From contig NC_045429.1 in the NCBI RefSeq assembly GCF_902635505.1, forward strand, positions 432,787,669 to 432,851,668: 64,000 bases of DNA, in the 5' to 3' direction. A model generated the notes under the pieces. That model searched no databases. It worked only from the letters and a program-made list of their open reading frames with translations, and was not told the origin of the DNA. Shown here one piece after another: positions 11,801-26,800 of this stretch (position 1 is the stretch's first letter; every line of letters starts with the position of its first letter). Both the position numbers and the translations under genes were made by a program. The DNA comes from Sarcophilus harrisii (lineage: Eukaryota; Chordata; Mammalia; Dasyuromorphia; Dasyuridae).

Positions 11801-14800
11801 ATAAAATATGTTAATATGTGATTTTCCTATGCTTTCTATTTGAGTTTGATATCACTGGACTAGATGACCTTGAAGTTCCTTCTGGTGCTGATTCAGTGTT
11901 CACATCTACCTTATTTCTTCTCTCTCTATTATCCAAGGGATTGTTAAATCCAATTCCACTTTGACATTCTCTTATATCAGTCTCCTCTCTATTCACAGAG
12001 CCACCATCTAGGTTAAGATCCTTATCATAATTCTTTTTTATCTTTCTCAATGGTTTTAAAACTCTCTTAAAATCTGCTCTTAACATTTATTGACTACACT
12101 ATCTTCCTGAAGCACACCGCTGCTCAGAACCCTTCAGTGGATCCTTTTCGACTCCATGATGAATTTGAATTTCTCATCTTGGCTCTCTACAATCTATCAT
12201 TTCAGCATTATTTCACATTATTCCTCCACTCTATTCTGCTCAAATAGTCTCATCCTTTTGCCCTCCTCCCTCTGTGTGCTTCCAGAGGTCCTCCCCCATA
12301 TCTGCAACTCACATCCTTCTCATCTCCATTTGTTGATATCTTCCCCTCTCTTTGAAGATCAACCATCTCTTCACAAAATCTTCCTCTCTCCCAACTGAAA
12401 GTGTCTTCCCTGCCTTAAATTTTCTTAGAGAACTTAGAGAATTCCTTTGCTCCTAAAGCATTATACCTAGGATTATGTTTATTTTTCTCTATTCCTTTTT
12501 TTCATCCTTGTAATATCAGCATCTAGCACAGAATCTGGTTTATAGGTTTATAGTATATATTTAATAAATGCCTGTTATTTTCAACCAGATTTAAATATCA
12601 GAAATATCTCACGAGTCTAACTAATGTATAGTTGACATGCACATAGCCATGTGACCTTGAAAAGGAAAAAGAAAAGAGAGTTATTGAGATATCTTTAAAA
12701 ACATTGAAAAGAGAAGGCTGAAGAGAAGCACAAACAGGACAGCTTTGAAAGCTACAAGTTGACCTTATAATATATTTTAAAAAGCAAAACAAATTGTACC
12801 TAATAGAAACCTGTAGTTTTATGTGCAATCATTTTTAATTTACTTTTTTTTTTTTGGCTGAGGCAATTGAGGTTAAATGACTTGCCCAGGGTCATACAGC
12901 TAGGAAGTATTAAATGCCAGATTTGAACTCAAATCTCCTGACTTCAAGGCTAGTCCTTATATCTACTGCACCATCTAGCTGCTCCTGTACAACCATTTTT
13001 TGTTGTTCTTCTTCATATGGGAATGCCCATATAAAGGACATTTTAAAATGAGATGGGGAGGATGAGGGTAGCTGGGAGGGGCTTTATTAAGTTCAAAAAT
13101 TACCTTCAAAATGCCTTCCATTTGATCTGTGTGTATTTTACATGTACATAATTGTTTGCATAATTTTTACCCCATTAGAAGGTAAGTTCCTTGATGATAA
13201 GGACCATGTTTTCTCCTTTCTTTCTGGGGACATTGGACACCCATCTTGTTTCGGATTTGGCGGCTATTGTTAAAACGGCTCCAATCACAAATGAGGGGGG
13301 GGAGTGGATTTGGAATCAGAAGACCTTAGCTCCCAATCTAGGTCTTACTTACCACCTGTGTGATCTTGGGGAAGATGTTTTACTTCTCTGGATCTAATTT
13401 GTTGCTGTAAAACAACAGGAGGTTCCATTGGATGATCTCTCAAGGCTCTTTTTGGATATAACTTGGATTCTTTTGGGAATCTTTTGGAACAACCTCCAAT
13501 CCCCTCACCAAAGCCAGTGATTGAATTTTCAAGATGAACATTATACCTCAGAAACTGGTAAGCAATATAAGTCAGGCCTTGGTTTTTTTTTTAATTGTTG
13601 ATTGTCAAGATTTAATAAAGAGATGGAGAAAATGGTAATTATGAGGAATAAACCGAAAAGTGTATCCTGTGTACATTTTTTTTTTTCTGGAGAGCCAGCT
13701 GTTAAACATTTGTTAACACTCCTGGGTAGATCCATACCTGTGATTTCATCAGCACAGGGAATTCCCAGTTTGGAAACTCCCTCTACCAGTGAGGTAGAGC
13801 CGCACCTCTTCTGGGACTAAATCTTGTTGCCTTTACCCTGAAAAGTTAAAGTGACTTGTCCAGGATCATGAAGCTAGAATATGTCAGAGGAAGGACATAC
13901 CCCTCAGGTCTTTCTGATTGTCACTTCCTTAGCTGGCACCAAATGCCCCTCGATCTATGTTCCTATGGCAAGGACAGGGCAGCCTGTGACAGGACAGCTG
14001 TTAGGACTTCTTCCTCTGGCTACAAATCAAGAACATCTGGTTTCTATGGATGTCTGCCTTTCTCTGGAGACCTTTATGTATTGGCAACCCATGATTGGCC
14101 ACATCAAGAAGCAAGGAGCTAAAAATTAAAAACAGGAGCCTCTATCTTACAATGTACTCATTACCCTCTTGCTGATAATAGTAAAGATAATGTCAGTTGG
14201 CGTGTATATAGCACAAAATATTTTACAAAATGCTTTACAAAATTTTATTATTTGACTCTCCCAAAGTGAGGTAGATTGAACAAGTGTCCCATTGCCTCTG
14301 CCCTTCAATTGTACTCACTCATAACTCTCTTACTGATAATAGTGAAGGTAATGGCAGCTGACATTTATATAGCACAAAATTTTACAAAATGCTTTACAGA
14401 ATTTTATCCCAAACTGAAGTAGATTTTCCAGTGTCCCCATTGTACAGATGATTAAAAGGAGGCTAAGATGATTTTTCTTAAGTCCCACAGAAAGTGACTA
14501 GCACAAGCTAGGTCTAATGCTTCTGTCTTGAATGTATTAAAGCCTGGGACTTCTTAAAACAGGGGCTGGGTCCCTTGCTCAGCCTTCCTCTGCCTGAATT
14601 CCCCAGGGGTCCTCAAACTATGGCCACAGGTCAGATGCGGCAGCTGAGGACATTTATCCCCCTCACCCAGGGATATGAAGTTTCTTTATTTAAAAGCCCC
14701 ACAAAACAAAGTTTTTGTTTTTACTCTAATCTGGCCCTCCAACAGTCTGAGGGACAGTGAACTCGCCCCCTATTTAAAAAGTTTGAGGACCCTTGCTAGA

Positions 14801-17800
14801 CTCTTGCTATCTAGACTCTCTCCTAAACTACAGACCAGACTCAATCTCCACCTCTGTGAATGGCCCTGTGCTCCCTTGCTATCCCTTTATGCTCATGCTG
14901 ATCTCCTGAACCTCTTCGCTTCATTTGGGACAAAGTACCTCACCGTTCTCCCCCAGTTCATCTGAGTGGGCTTCCCATACATCACCACTCTCTCCTGAAC
15001 CTAAATTCTCTGTCTTCCCACACCCCCAGGATTACCTCAACTAACTGATTTCCCCTTGGTGATTTATTGCTACCTAAAAAACCCTGCCCTGGCGTTGCCT
15101 GGTCTCTGGTCTGCCTTTTCCTGATAGCACCCCTGAATTAATGATCGGAGATTAATCAGGCTAATGCCTTTCACTCATGGAGGGAGAATCTCCAGACACA
15201 GAGGAGACGCTGGGGTTCTGGGCGGCTTACCTTCCCACTCTCGTGATACACAAAGAGGTTCCTGGTGTGACCATCTTTCTTGTAGGTAATCTGCAGTCCA
15301 TGGGGGTTTCCTATCTTCTCTGTCTGAAATGTAGCGTTCAAGTCCTTTATACTGATGACAGCTTTGGGTGATTTTCCCTGAAATAAAAACAAAAACAAAA
15401 ACAAAAACAAAACAAAAAACTTTGCAAAAACAGTCCCTCTACTTGATTAGAAGCTGTTTGAAGCAAAAGCCCTTTATTATCCATGTTTCCTATCTCCCTA
15501 ATGCTCTGAACCCAGCAGGCATTTAATAAGTGTTTGTTGAATGAATAAAAGGAATGACTAATAGGCAGCAAGGCAGCTCTATCCATCAAATACCTCTCAG
15601 CTCTTAGTTCAATTAACCCACAGATAATCACCATTTCTCACATCCAACTCGCCGTCCCAGCTGCTAGAGCTTCCCTTCCAGGATTAGGTTCTTTCTACTT
15701 TTTAGGTAGCTTGTCCATACTTGGTTTTATTTATGTTATCATTCCCATGAAAATACAAACTATTTAAGGGTAAAGCTCAATTTTGTCTTTCTGTCTCCAG
15801 TCAGAAAGCACAGTCCTTGACGCATAATCACTGACTGACCCTAGCCCTGCTCAATGAGTTCAGGAAACCATTGTCTGATTATCCACAGACAATGGCTCCA
15901 ATTCTGGGTCTAATGCTTCCTGGACAAAAGGTTTAACCTTTGGAGACAGTTTCTTCATTGGTAAAGTGGAATCTTGAGACTATAGATTTAGAGCCAGAGA
16001 AATCTTAGAGATGACCTAGTCCATTTAAAGATTTGTCATTCCAGGAGATCATTATATACTTCAACAACAATACTAGATGATGACCAGTTCTGATGGATCA
16101 GGCCATCCTCAGCAACGAGATCAACCAAATCATTTCTAATGGAGCAGTAATGAACTGAACTAGCTATACCCAGAAAAAGAACTCTGGGAGATGACTAAAA
16201 ACCATTACATTGAATTCCCAATCCCTATATTTATGCACACCTGCATCTTTGATTTCCTTCACAAGCTAATTGTACAATAATTCAGAGTCTGATTCTTTTT
16301 GTACAGCAAAATAATGTTTTGGTCATGTATACTTATTGTGTATCTAAGTTATATTTTAATATATTTAACATCTACTGGTCATCCTGCCATTTAGGGGAGG
16401 CGGGGGGTAAGAGGTGAAAAATTGGAACAAGAGGTTTGGCAATTGTTAATGCTGTAAAGTTACCCATGTATATATCCTGTAAATAAAAGGCTATTAAATA
16501 AAAAAAATAAAATAAAATAAAGATTTGTCATTTACACTGTCAGCTGGATACTGACTTCCCTTGGTCTCCAAGGTGCTTAGGGCCTTGTCATCTGCCCTGT
16601 GAGCTCAAGTATTTCTTTTTCATCTGCCATAAACTGAACATGAAAATGAGCTCTCCCTATGTTTCATTCTTCAGGCATGTCCAACTCTTTGGGGCACCAT
16701 TTGGGATTTTCTTGGAAAAGATATTGGAGCGGTTTGCCATTTTCTTCTTTAGCTCATTTTGTATAAATTGAAGCAAATAGGATTATGTTACTTGGTAAGT
16801 GTCTGAATCCAGATTTGAACTCAGGTTTTCCTCACTCCAGAGTGGTGCTCTATCCACTGTAACACCTGGTTACCCCTCTTTAAGAACTATGTCCTTTAAT
16901 TAAAATGTGAGCTCTTTGAGAGCAGGGACTACCTCAAATGTCTATCCCAGCACTTAGCACAGAGTAAGAGCTTAATAACTGCTTTTTCATTCATTGCTGT
17001 TGTCTAAGAATACGATGGTACTAGGACACAATTGACTACAGTTGAGCCCTCTATTGGGATAATAGTTGACTCTTTTGATCTAACCTAGGAGTTCTTAACC
17101 TTTTTGTGTGTATGTGTGTGTGTATGTCATAGATCTCTTTGGCAATCCAGTGACATAATTTACTTTCCTCAGAATAACATTTTTTAAATACTCAAAGTAT
17201 AATATGTAAATTTACTAAAGAAAACAATTACATTGAAATGCAGTTTTAGAAGTATTTTTAAAAATTGATAACCACCGAGTTCAGAACTCTATTCCAATCT
17301 ATTAGGATCAACAATAACCCTTACCTCTTCTTTAGTGTAGTATTTCAAAAGGCCTTCTCTCACCAAAAGGACAAACTTCCTCTTCAGGTACTGCCCATTG
17401 TCTCTTCCCCGCTTCCATAGGAGTCCTTCTCGGTTGCCTTTAATCAACAAGGATGAGGAAAAGACTTATCAGCTCCCATCACCCTGGCTCCCAAATCCCC
17501 TCACCAAAGAACACTGGATTGATTTGGTTATTTCAGTTCAGGACTGGAAGCTGGTCCCTGCCGCCAAATGTTCTCCAGAAGAATATGACAGAAGGAGCCT
17601 AGAACTTGAGACTTGCAATAGAAGGTATGTTCTTTGCCTAAAACAGAATCTGGCATGTAACAACTACTTAATGATTGATTAATTGATCTAACTCCAGCCT
17701 GTGACACTTAACAGGTGGGTAACTGGATGATCAACTCTCATTCACTCTCTCCTTTCACTCTCAGCCTCTGTTTCTTGATCTATAATATAAAAATAATACT

Positions 17801-20800
17801 AAGACTAGTATCCTTCTCATGGAATTGTAATCAGGATCAGAGGAGATAATTTATTTAAAAAAAAAAAAAAAGCTTTGTCAACCCTAAAGAGCCATTTAAA
17901 TGTTATTTATTACTATTATTGTTATCAAAAGTGTGGATTGATACCAATAAAAGACAGTTAAGGATCCAAGCAAGACACAGGATACTGACTATGCAAACAT
18001 GCCCCAAAGAGGGTATTATAAAATAGGCTATTATAAAGATGGCATCCTTTACTGGGTCTGTATCCCAAAGAGATCACAAAAATGGGAAAAGGGGCCCACA
18101 TGTGCAAAAATGTTTGTGGCAGCCCTTTGTGTAGTGGCAAGAAACTGGAAACTGAGTGGATGCCCATCAATTGGAGAATGGGCTGAATAAGTTATGGTAT
18201 ATGAAAGTGATGAAATAGTATTGTGCTAAAAGAAATGGTCAGGAGGATGATGTTAGAGAGGCCTGGAGAGACTTACATGAACTGATGCTAAGGGAAGTGA
18301 GTAGAACCAAGAGAACATTGTACACAACAACAAGAAGTTTGTGTGATGGTCAACTGTGGTGGACTTGATTCTTTTCAAGGTGATTCAGATCAATTCCAGT
18401 CGACTTGTGATGGAGAGCCATCTGCATCCAGAGAGAGAGAGCTGTGGGGACTGAGTGTAGATCAAAACATAGCATTTTCACTCTTTTTGTTGTTTGCTCG
18501 CATTTTTTTCTTTCTCATTTTTTTCCTTTTTGATCTGATTTTTCTTGTGCAGAATGATAATTGTGGAAATATGTATAGAAGAATTCTGCATGTTTAACCT
18601 ACATTGGATTACTTGCCATCTAGGGGAGGGGATGGGAGGAAGGAAGGGAAAAAAATTGGAAGACAAGGTTTTGCAAGAGTGATTGTTGAAAACTATGTGT
18701 GTATTGTGAAAATAAAATTTTTATTATAAAATTTTTTAATGACATAAAGGATGTGTCTAATGGAGAAAAGGAGATAAGTTATACAGTCAGAACAAGGATC
18801 TGTTGCCTAACAGACTATAAAACTGTCCATGAGATGATAAAGAAGTTAGGAAGCCTTCAGAATGTTGGAGAACTTTTCTTGGAAGGAATGTGGAAATGAA
18901 CTCACAAAAAAAGTAAACAGGGTGAGAGGCAAGGGTACATTCTGATCAGCAAAAGCAGCAATGAGAGCAGTGATAGATGCTGAGTGTCCCAAACTTCCCT
19001 AAGACTTTTAGGATGCTCTAGACATCAGAAGTTCCAAGCTAAGGACCTCTGGCCTAAGTGAGAAGAGCTCTTTCTGACCCTTTTCCTCATCCTCCATTTG
19101 GATCCCACCAAACTGGATGTAATTTCATTACCCACATATGGTTTACTTAATTCATGAATTATTTGTGGCAGCTTTTAAAAGAGGAATTTGGAAAAACAAA
19201 CAAAGAAATGTGCTTCTTTGTTTTTAAAGGACCCCTGCGCCATTATAAGACTATTTCTTTAAAGCCCCAGATCTGTATTTAGGAAAGCAATTTTAATTTC
19301 TCTGAGCCTGTTTCTTCATCTGTAAAATTTGAGGGTTGAACTAGAGATCCCTTTCAGTTCTTGACTTATGATGCTCTGAATAGAAAATCCCAGGCTGGCT
19401 ATCCCAAGGGTTTAGTACTACACATTAAATTCATTTAATCCTGATTAATACATTCTATAGTCTAAGCATAATGTCTTACTAGGGTAAAGGCTAAGGTTTG
19501 GACCCAGGATTTCATTGGTAAAGGAAATGCCCAAGTGAAGAAACTCACTCTACCAACACAGGTCAATACCTTCTCTCTCTTAGAAAGTTTCCTTGGACAA
19601 GTCAAGTGACTTGCCGAGGTGGAACTTGAACACAGGTCTCCCTGGTGACAACAGCTCGCACACACAGCAGTTTATGGTTTCAGAACCTTAAAGAAGACTC
19701 AGTTCATTTTATCTGATCCACCTTTGTGAGGTAGATGGTTGGGTACTGTCTCCATTTTACAGATGACTAAACTGAGCCATAAGCAGTAGAACCAAAGCTT
19801 GAATCGTTGCTGGATTCACTTTGTAGCCCACTGTTGCAGACTCTCTGGAAATACTGTTTTGTAGTATTTGTGCTACAGGTGCTTCTTATTTGCATCAGAT
19901 AACTGAGAGTTGACTACACTGATTTGGTAATCATAATTAGTCAGTTAATCAATAAGCATTTATTAAGTGTCTACTATATGCCAGGCATTGTGCTAAGCAG
20001 GAGGAATACAAAGAACACCAAGAGAGTTCTTGCTCTCAAGGAGGTCACAGTCTAATGGAGGAGGCAGTAAATTTTCTCATCAAGAATTTCCCTATATGAG
20101 TGAAATTACAGGACTCCTAGAAAATGAAGAAATAAGGACTCTTCTTGACCTGAATCTATTATCTATCCATAAACCATAATGGGGGAGCTAGTAATCCCTC
20201 TGTCAAGTCATTCCCCAATTGATAAATGGTCAAAAGATATGAACGAACAGACAATTTTCAGAAGAAATTAAAATTATTTCTAGTCCTATGAAAAAAATGC
20301 TCTAAATCACTATTCATTCGAGAAATGCAAATTAAGACAACTCTAAGGTACAACTTCACACCTCTCAGATTGGCTAAAATGACAGGAAAAGATAATGATG
20401 AATGTTGGAGGGGATGTGGAAAACTGGGACACTGATGCATTGTTGGTGGAGTTGTGAACAAATCCAACCATTCTGGAGAGCAAACTATGCCCAAAGGGCT
20501 ATCAAACTGTGCATACCTTTTGACCCAGCAGTGTTACTACTGGGCTTATATCCCAAAGAGATCATGAAAAAGGGAAAGGGACCTGTATGTGCACGAATGT
20601 TTGTGGCAGCCCTCTTTGTAGTGGCCAGAAACTGGAAACTGAGTGGATGCCCATCAGTTGGAGAATGGTTGGGTAAATTATGAATGTTATGGAATATTTT
20701 TGTTTGATAAGAAATGATCAGCAAGATGAATACAGAAAGGTCTGGAGAGACGTGAACTGAAGCTAAGTGAAGTGATTAGAACCAAGAGAACATTGTGCAC

Positions 20801-23800
20801 CGCAACAACAAGATTATGTAATGATCAACTCTGATGGACTGGGCTCTTTTCAATAATGAGTTGATTCAAGCCAATTCCTATAGACTTGTGAGGACACAGC
20901 CATCTGCATCCAGAGAGGGGACTATGGAATTTGTGGAGCACAACATAATATTTTCATCATTTTTATTGTTGTTGTTTGCTTGCCTGTTTTTTTCCTTTCT
21001 CATTTTCCCCCTTTTAATATGATTTTTTCTTGTGCAGCATGATAAATGTGGAAAGATATTTAGAAGAATTGCACATGTTTAACATATATTTGATTACTTG
21101 TTGTCTAGGGGAGGAGGAAGATGGGAGAAAAATTTGGATCACAAGGTTTGGCAAGAGCCAATGTTGAAAAATAAAAAGCTATTATTTTCTTTAAGATTCT
21201 GCTTATAGCACTGAAGTCACATTTTCTTGTGCCCATAAAAACACAAACTTTAAATGGCAAAATCTGTTTTACCCGAGATGGTCCAGGTGAGGCTGCCAGC
21301 CACAAACTCCTGTCTCTCATATTTGGCTCGGATCCATTGTTCCTTTAAGACCCTGAAGAGAGAAAGGCAATGGTTAGTTAGCTAGGTCTACCATGTTCTT
21401 TTCCATGGGAAAGTTAAGCTTTTGATGAAATTCCCATAGCTGGAGGGAAAGCAGAGGAACAGCCTCATCCTAGGCAGGTACAAAGCTCCCTCTTTCAAAT
21501 GTTCCCTGGAGGGTAAAGCAAGGATCCTGACTCTCCTAAATTGCTCAGAACCACCCCCTCCCCCCAAAAAAAGGACTCTTAAATGTAAATATTTAAGCTT
21601 CCTGAGTTCGTGCTCACCTAGTTTATGAGAGGAGTCAAATAGCTTGACAATGTCACCTTAACTTCTGGAGAAAACATGGACATGGACACATGGATACACA
21701 TACACACACAAACACACACGAAAAACTCTCAGGATTCACATCTCATTGATGTGAAACTCAGATTCTAGAATTAAGAAGACCTGGGTGCTTATGGTGGTGA
21801 GAACTGTGGCCAGTGTGGCCAGAGGCTTACCAAGGACTTCTTGAATAAATATTGAAAGGCGGTCAGTCCTGGGCTCTGGACTTGGGCTTAGGGACTTTTA
21901 AAGTGTTTAATGGATTTCTTTTCCCTGATCAAGAGAAAGCAGTTTAAAATGTCAACTTTCTAATCCCTTTTGAACATATGCAATTACATATGTTTATGTA
22001 TATATATGAAATATATGTACGCCATACAAATGTGTGCATATATACACATACGTCTTATTTGTACATAATTGTTTAGGTAATGTCTCTCCCATTAAACTGG
22101 GAGATTCTCGAGGGCAAGGATTGATTTTGCCTTTCTTCTTATCCTAGAGCTTAGTTCAGTGTCTGGCACACAATAGGCATTTAATAAATGTTCATTGACT
22201 TCATTTTGAAGTTAAGGAGTAAGGATTTAGAGATGGGTTCAAAACCTTCCCAAAGGTAGCCAGGTAGATCTCACCCTCTCTTCCCCATGTCTGCTGCTTC
22301 CAGGAGATTCATCCAGACACTGAGACTATTCCCTTGCCAGAAAAGGGCATGTGTCCCTTTGCCAATTTAGGGACCCCTGTCTTGAATAAGAAAGTTAAGT
22401 TCCTGGGATGAGACTTTGGATCTGTCACAAGCTGAGCCACTGCTGTGGAGAGTAGTCTCCTCCATTAGAATGTATACTCTTGGAAGGTAATACTGGGTTT
22501 CTTTGTTTTACCATCTCTTAGTAGAGTGTGTAGTACATATTAAGTGTTTAATCAATGTCTGTTGACCGACTGACTGAATGACTCAATGCCTTTGCTTACT
22601 GGGTCCAGGGAGACACAAACTAGATATCTAGGTTCTAGTTTCCTAGTTGTGTGACCTTAAGCAAATGCTTTAATCTCTCTGAACCCAGAGCCTGAATCAT
22701 TGGTATTTAGAGCTGAAAGAAGGTCTTAAAGGTCACTTAGTCCAACTCCTTCCATTTAAATATTTACATTTTCTTTTAAATTTTTTAAATGTTTGTTTTT
22801 CTTAGCATTCTTTTTTATATTTTTAGTTCCAAATTCTCTCTCTCTCACTGTAGCCTATTGAGAAGGAAAAAAAACATGATTCATTAGAAGGATTTGCGTT
22901 TTCCACTAGCTGTTGGATTCTGACTTCTGACATCCCCAACATCTCTGCTGGAGATATCCCCAAATCACCCTCCGCTCTTAACTCTTAAACAGATCGTCCT
23001 CCTGATAGGGAACCATCTGCCCTGACATTGCTCCCCTAGGTTCTCAGGACCTTGCCTGCTGCCCTGCTGCTTTCCATGAAGGGAACACAAATCTGAATCC
23101 TCTTGTATGTGCTTTGTCTCTCAATTAGAACATTAGTTTGATTTTCCATTTGTATCCCTAGCACTTAGCACAGTGCCTGGTATAAAGTGAGCAGTTAAAA
23201 AATTCTTTTTCATCCATTTCAGATGATGCAATGTCTTCCTTTTGTCCTTCATGTGGTTGGTGTCAGGATCAAATAAAGTGTGAAAGTTCTTTGAAAAGTG
23301 TGACATGGAAATGAGCAGGACCAGATCATTATATACTTCAAAAATAATACTATATGATGATCAATTCTGATGGATGTGGCCATCTTCAACAATGAGATGA
23401 ACCAAATCAGTTCCAATAGAGCAGTAATGAACTGAACCAGCTACACCCAGCAAAAGAACTCTGGGAGATGACTATGAACCACTGCATAGAATTCCCAATC
23501 CCTCTATTTTTGTCCGCCTGCATTTTATTTTCTTCACAGGCTAATTGTACATTATTTCAGAGTCCGATTCTTTTTGTACAGCAAAATAACGGTTTGGTCA
23601 TATATACTTATTTTGTATTTAATTTATACTTTAACATATGTAACATGTATTGGTCAACCTGCCATCTGGGGGAGGGTGTGGGGGGAAGGAGGGGAAAAAT
23701 TGGAACAAAAGGTTTGGCAATTGTCAATGCTGAAAAATTACCCATGCATATATCTTGTAAATAAAAAACTATTAAAAAAAAAAAGGAAAAGTGTGACATG

Positions 23801-26800
23801 ATAGATATAGATATAGATGTGGATATAGATAGTATAGGTATGGATAATTATATCTCTACAGGGAGAGTCAGGAAGTGCAGGATGGAATTTTGGACATGGA
23901 AACAGGGAGATCTGAATTTAAACTCACCCTAACATTTACTAGCAAGTAATTTATCTTCTGTTGGACTCAGTTTCCTCACAGGTAAATTGGAGGTGATAAT
24001 AGTATTTACTTCCCACAATTGTTGTAAGGATCAAATAGAATAATATTTGTAAAGTGCTTAGTAGAGTTCAGCACATGGTAAGTACTATATAGATATCTAT
24101 GTCAATTATCATCACCTTCGCTCACAGGGAACATACTACATACCATTACAGCAATTTCTAACATCAGATCATTGTTACAAGACAGAGTAGAAAGACTGGC
24201 CTTTGAGACCCAATGTGTCACTCCTAGAATATTACAAATCCTTTTGCTGTTTTTCAAAAATCTCCCTAAATTCACTTCAACTGAATTCAATTTAACAAGC
24301 ATTTTGTTGAATGCCTTTATTGAATATCTTTACAACTGTCAAATTCTGTGAATCTATGATCTAAATTATGGTTAAATTAGCAGACAATCAAGTGTGAGCT
24401 CTCTCCATGGGCAAGGACATTCAAAGTCACAAGAAGAGAGCTGAATGAGCAAGAGGTGATCCTATGTGATAGGAAAGATCCGGTAAATATAAGGCACTGG
24501 GCTTGAAGTTGGGAAGAGCTATCGAATCCTATTTCAGACACTTATTGGGTGTGCAATCTTGGATGAGTAATTTAAACTTTCTCAGCCTCGGGATCTCTTA
24601 CCCTTAACAAGAGGGGTTTGGACACATTGGCTTTCCAAGATCCTTCTGCTCTAAATCTACAATTTTATGAGGGCCTGGGGGTCCATGACTAGGAGTTCTT
24701 TGATGTGGATGATAGTAATGGGAGATAGCAGCTCAGACCCTATAAGAATCCAACTTACAGGCAGTCTTCAGACTTGGGGATATAGTAGAAAGTAGGGACT
24801 TTTGCTTCATATTTGGCCTTGGAGCAGAGGTTTCCGTTTCGTGTCATAAACTGAAAAACAAAAGTCAGCTTAGTGAGGCTCCAAAGCAACTATATCTGGG
24901 TTCAAGCCCTTCCCTTCCCTCCTGCCCCCTCCTTCCTCTTCTATTCCCCCATTTCCCTGCATGATCTTAGAGCCTAAAATGTGAAGTGAAACTAGATTAA
25001 GTGCAGACAAATCTAGTCTTTCAAGGGAGACAGACGCTCTGTGGTCAGGGAAAGAGTTCATTTCCCTGGTCCTAGAGTCACTGCCGGTAATTCGGCCTAG
25101 TGGCTCCAGGCTCCAACATAGGCTCGTGCTCCAGACATAGGCAGTTGGGGAACCCATGGGGCAGACTGACAGAGCAGCCCGGCATGCCGCTGGCCAGGAG
25201 AGTGGAAGAGCAGGCTCAGCCAGGGCTGCCTTCCAGGAGAACAGAAGGCTCCATGACACTGAATCAGGCAGATGCCTGCAAACCTAGGAAGCTTTGGGAG
25301 TTTGGCAGTTGGATTAGCCATACAACGGATTTTCCCCTTTTGACCGGATGCCATGGAATCCTGTAGCCCCCTAAGGCAAATCACAGGAGTGGCACAAACA
25401 GTGGCCATTGCTGGATCATCACAGAGCAAGCTGGAGGGGGGCCCAGGGAGGAAGAAAATACCATCCTACCATACATCTGTACAAAACTTACAGACATTCT
25501 GCATATGATCCCTACAACTTGAACTACATCCAAGCATTATTATCATACTTTTTCTTTTTTTTAACAGATGAAGAAACTGATTTAGAAAGGTTCAAGCACC
25601 TTGCCCAGAGTCACAAAATTCAGGCGAGGGAAGGGGGAAAAATCTGATTCCAAGTCCCCCAGCATTCTTTGTTTTGTCAATCGACCTTTTAGTTAAAATC
25701 TCTGCCCTTGAACATATTTAACTCTCGATCATCTACATATACTTCTGGATAGCCTGGGGGAAGCATATTAACACCCAGCTAGCTACTTATTCGCCAGCAC
25801 ATTTCTGGACAGCTTTCTAAAAAGTCTGCAAATGTAAGAGAGAGACAGAGAGACAGAGAGAGAGACAGAGAAGAGAGACAGAGACAGAGATAGAGAGAGA
25901 GAAACAGAGGGAGAAACAGAGACAAAGAGAAACAGAGACAAAGAAAGAGAAAGACAGAGACTGAGAGAAAGAGAGAGACACAAAGAGAGACAGACAGAAA
26001 GAGAAAGAAACAGAGAGAGCGGAGGAAGGGAGACAGAGAGACAAAGACAGAGCGAGTCAGAGAGAGAGAGAGAGAGAGAGAGATTTCTTTGTTGTAGGGA
26101 ACTCCCAGGGTAAAAAAAATTCTCTTTACTGATGAACTTGACAGCTACTCAGTAACATAACCTTAGAGATTTTTCCTGGGGCACTAAGAGTTAATGACTT
26201 GCTTAGAGTCGCAATACCAATACGTCTTAGTGGGATTTGAACTCAGGTCTTCCTGAGATTTGGGGATTTTTTTTTTTACCTGATATTTGGGGATTTTAGG
26301 GCCATCATTACCTGCTGTGAGAGAAGCAGCCTGATATATAATAGCAGAGCTGGCTACTGTACCAAGAAGAGCTGTGTCTAAGGCGCCTCCGGACACATAG
26401 CACCTGTCTTACTTCTATTTTACCCCTCCCCACAGACTCTAGGATCCTGCCAAACAGCTACCTGTTCCTTGGATACAGATGCTTTTCCACGTTCCAGCTC
26501 AGTGCCTCTGTAGACGGCTGCCCTTTATGCCTAGAATACTCCCCTCCCCCTCGAATCCCTGGCTTCCTTCAAGGCTGAGCTCAAATGTCACCTTGCACAG
26601 GCGGCCCTTTCCTGGTCCCTCGCCAGGTGCTGGAATCTTGTCTTCTAAAGTTCCTCTTTTCCAACAACTACTGAAGTGTTTGGTATGTAACTAATTGTGC
26701 ACATGATCTGCGCTGTCCCATAGTGGTGAGACACACTCGAATGTAAACCCCCTGAGGGTAGAGGCGATTTTTGCTTTTTCTTTCTATCTCCACCTAACAC

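Larger units (their letters stand above)
10579..15230 (-). other. ADAP2 intron 6: old repeats, L2, SINE, hAT
   Basis: 10995-11560: part of a long old mammalian repeat, also represented at 31395-31925. About 11745-11875: an old element sharing TATTTAACAAAATAAA-type sequence with 59475-59635. 12085-12560: L2 3' region. 12640-12800 resembles 32140-32270 (unassigned repeat). 12844-12986: WSINE1-like SINE. 13130-13225: L2 tail. 13290-13450: MIR3-like. 13720-13930: unassigned SINE-like. 14154-14410: direct repeat. 14604-14795: hAT MITE. 14800-15230: nothing certain. Confidence 0.55.
17438..21272 (-). other. ADAP2 intron 4: two large L1 fragments and MIR debris
   Basis: Unassigned 17438-18040 apart from an A-run at 17858. 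L1 18045-18735. Nothing certain 18740-19270. MIR3-like 19280-19400. SINE fragment about 19570-19670. MIR about 19690-19800. Start of an old repeat with CTACTATATGCCAGGCATTG at 19935-20060. L1 20205-21190. Confidence 0.6.

Noticed and set aside
25783-26044. Leu/Ser-rich minus-strand ORFs
   Set aside because: Translation of the GAGACA satellite.
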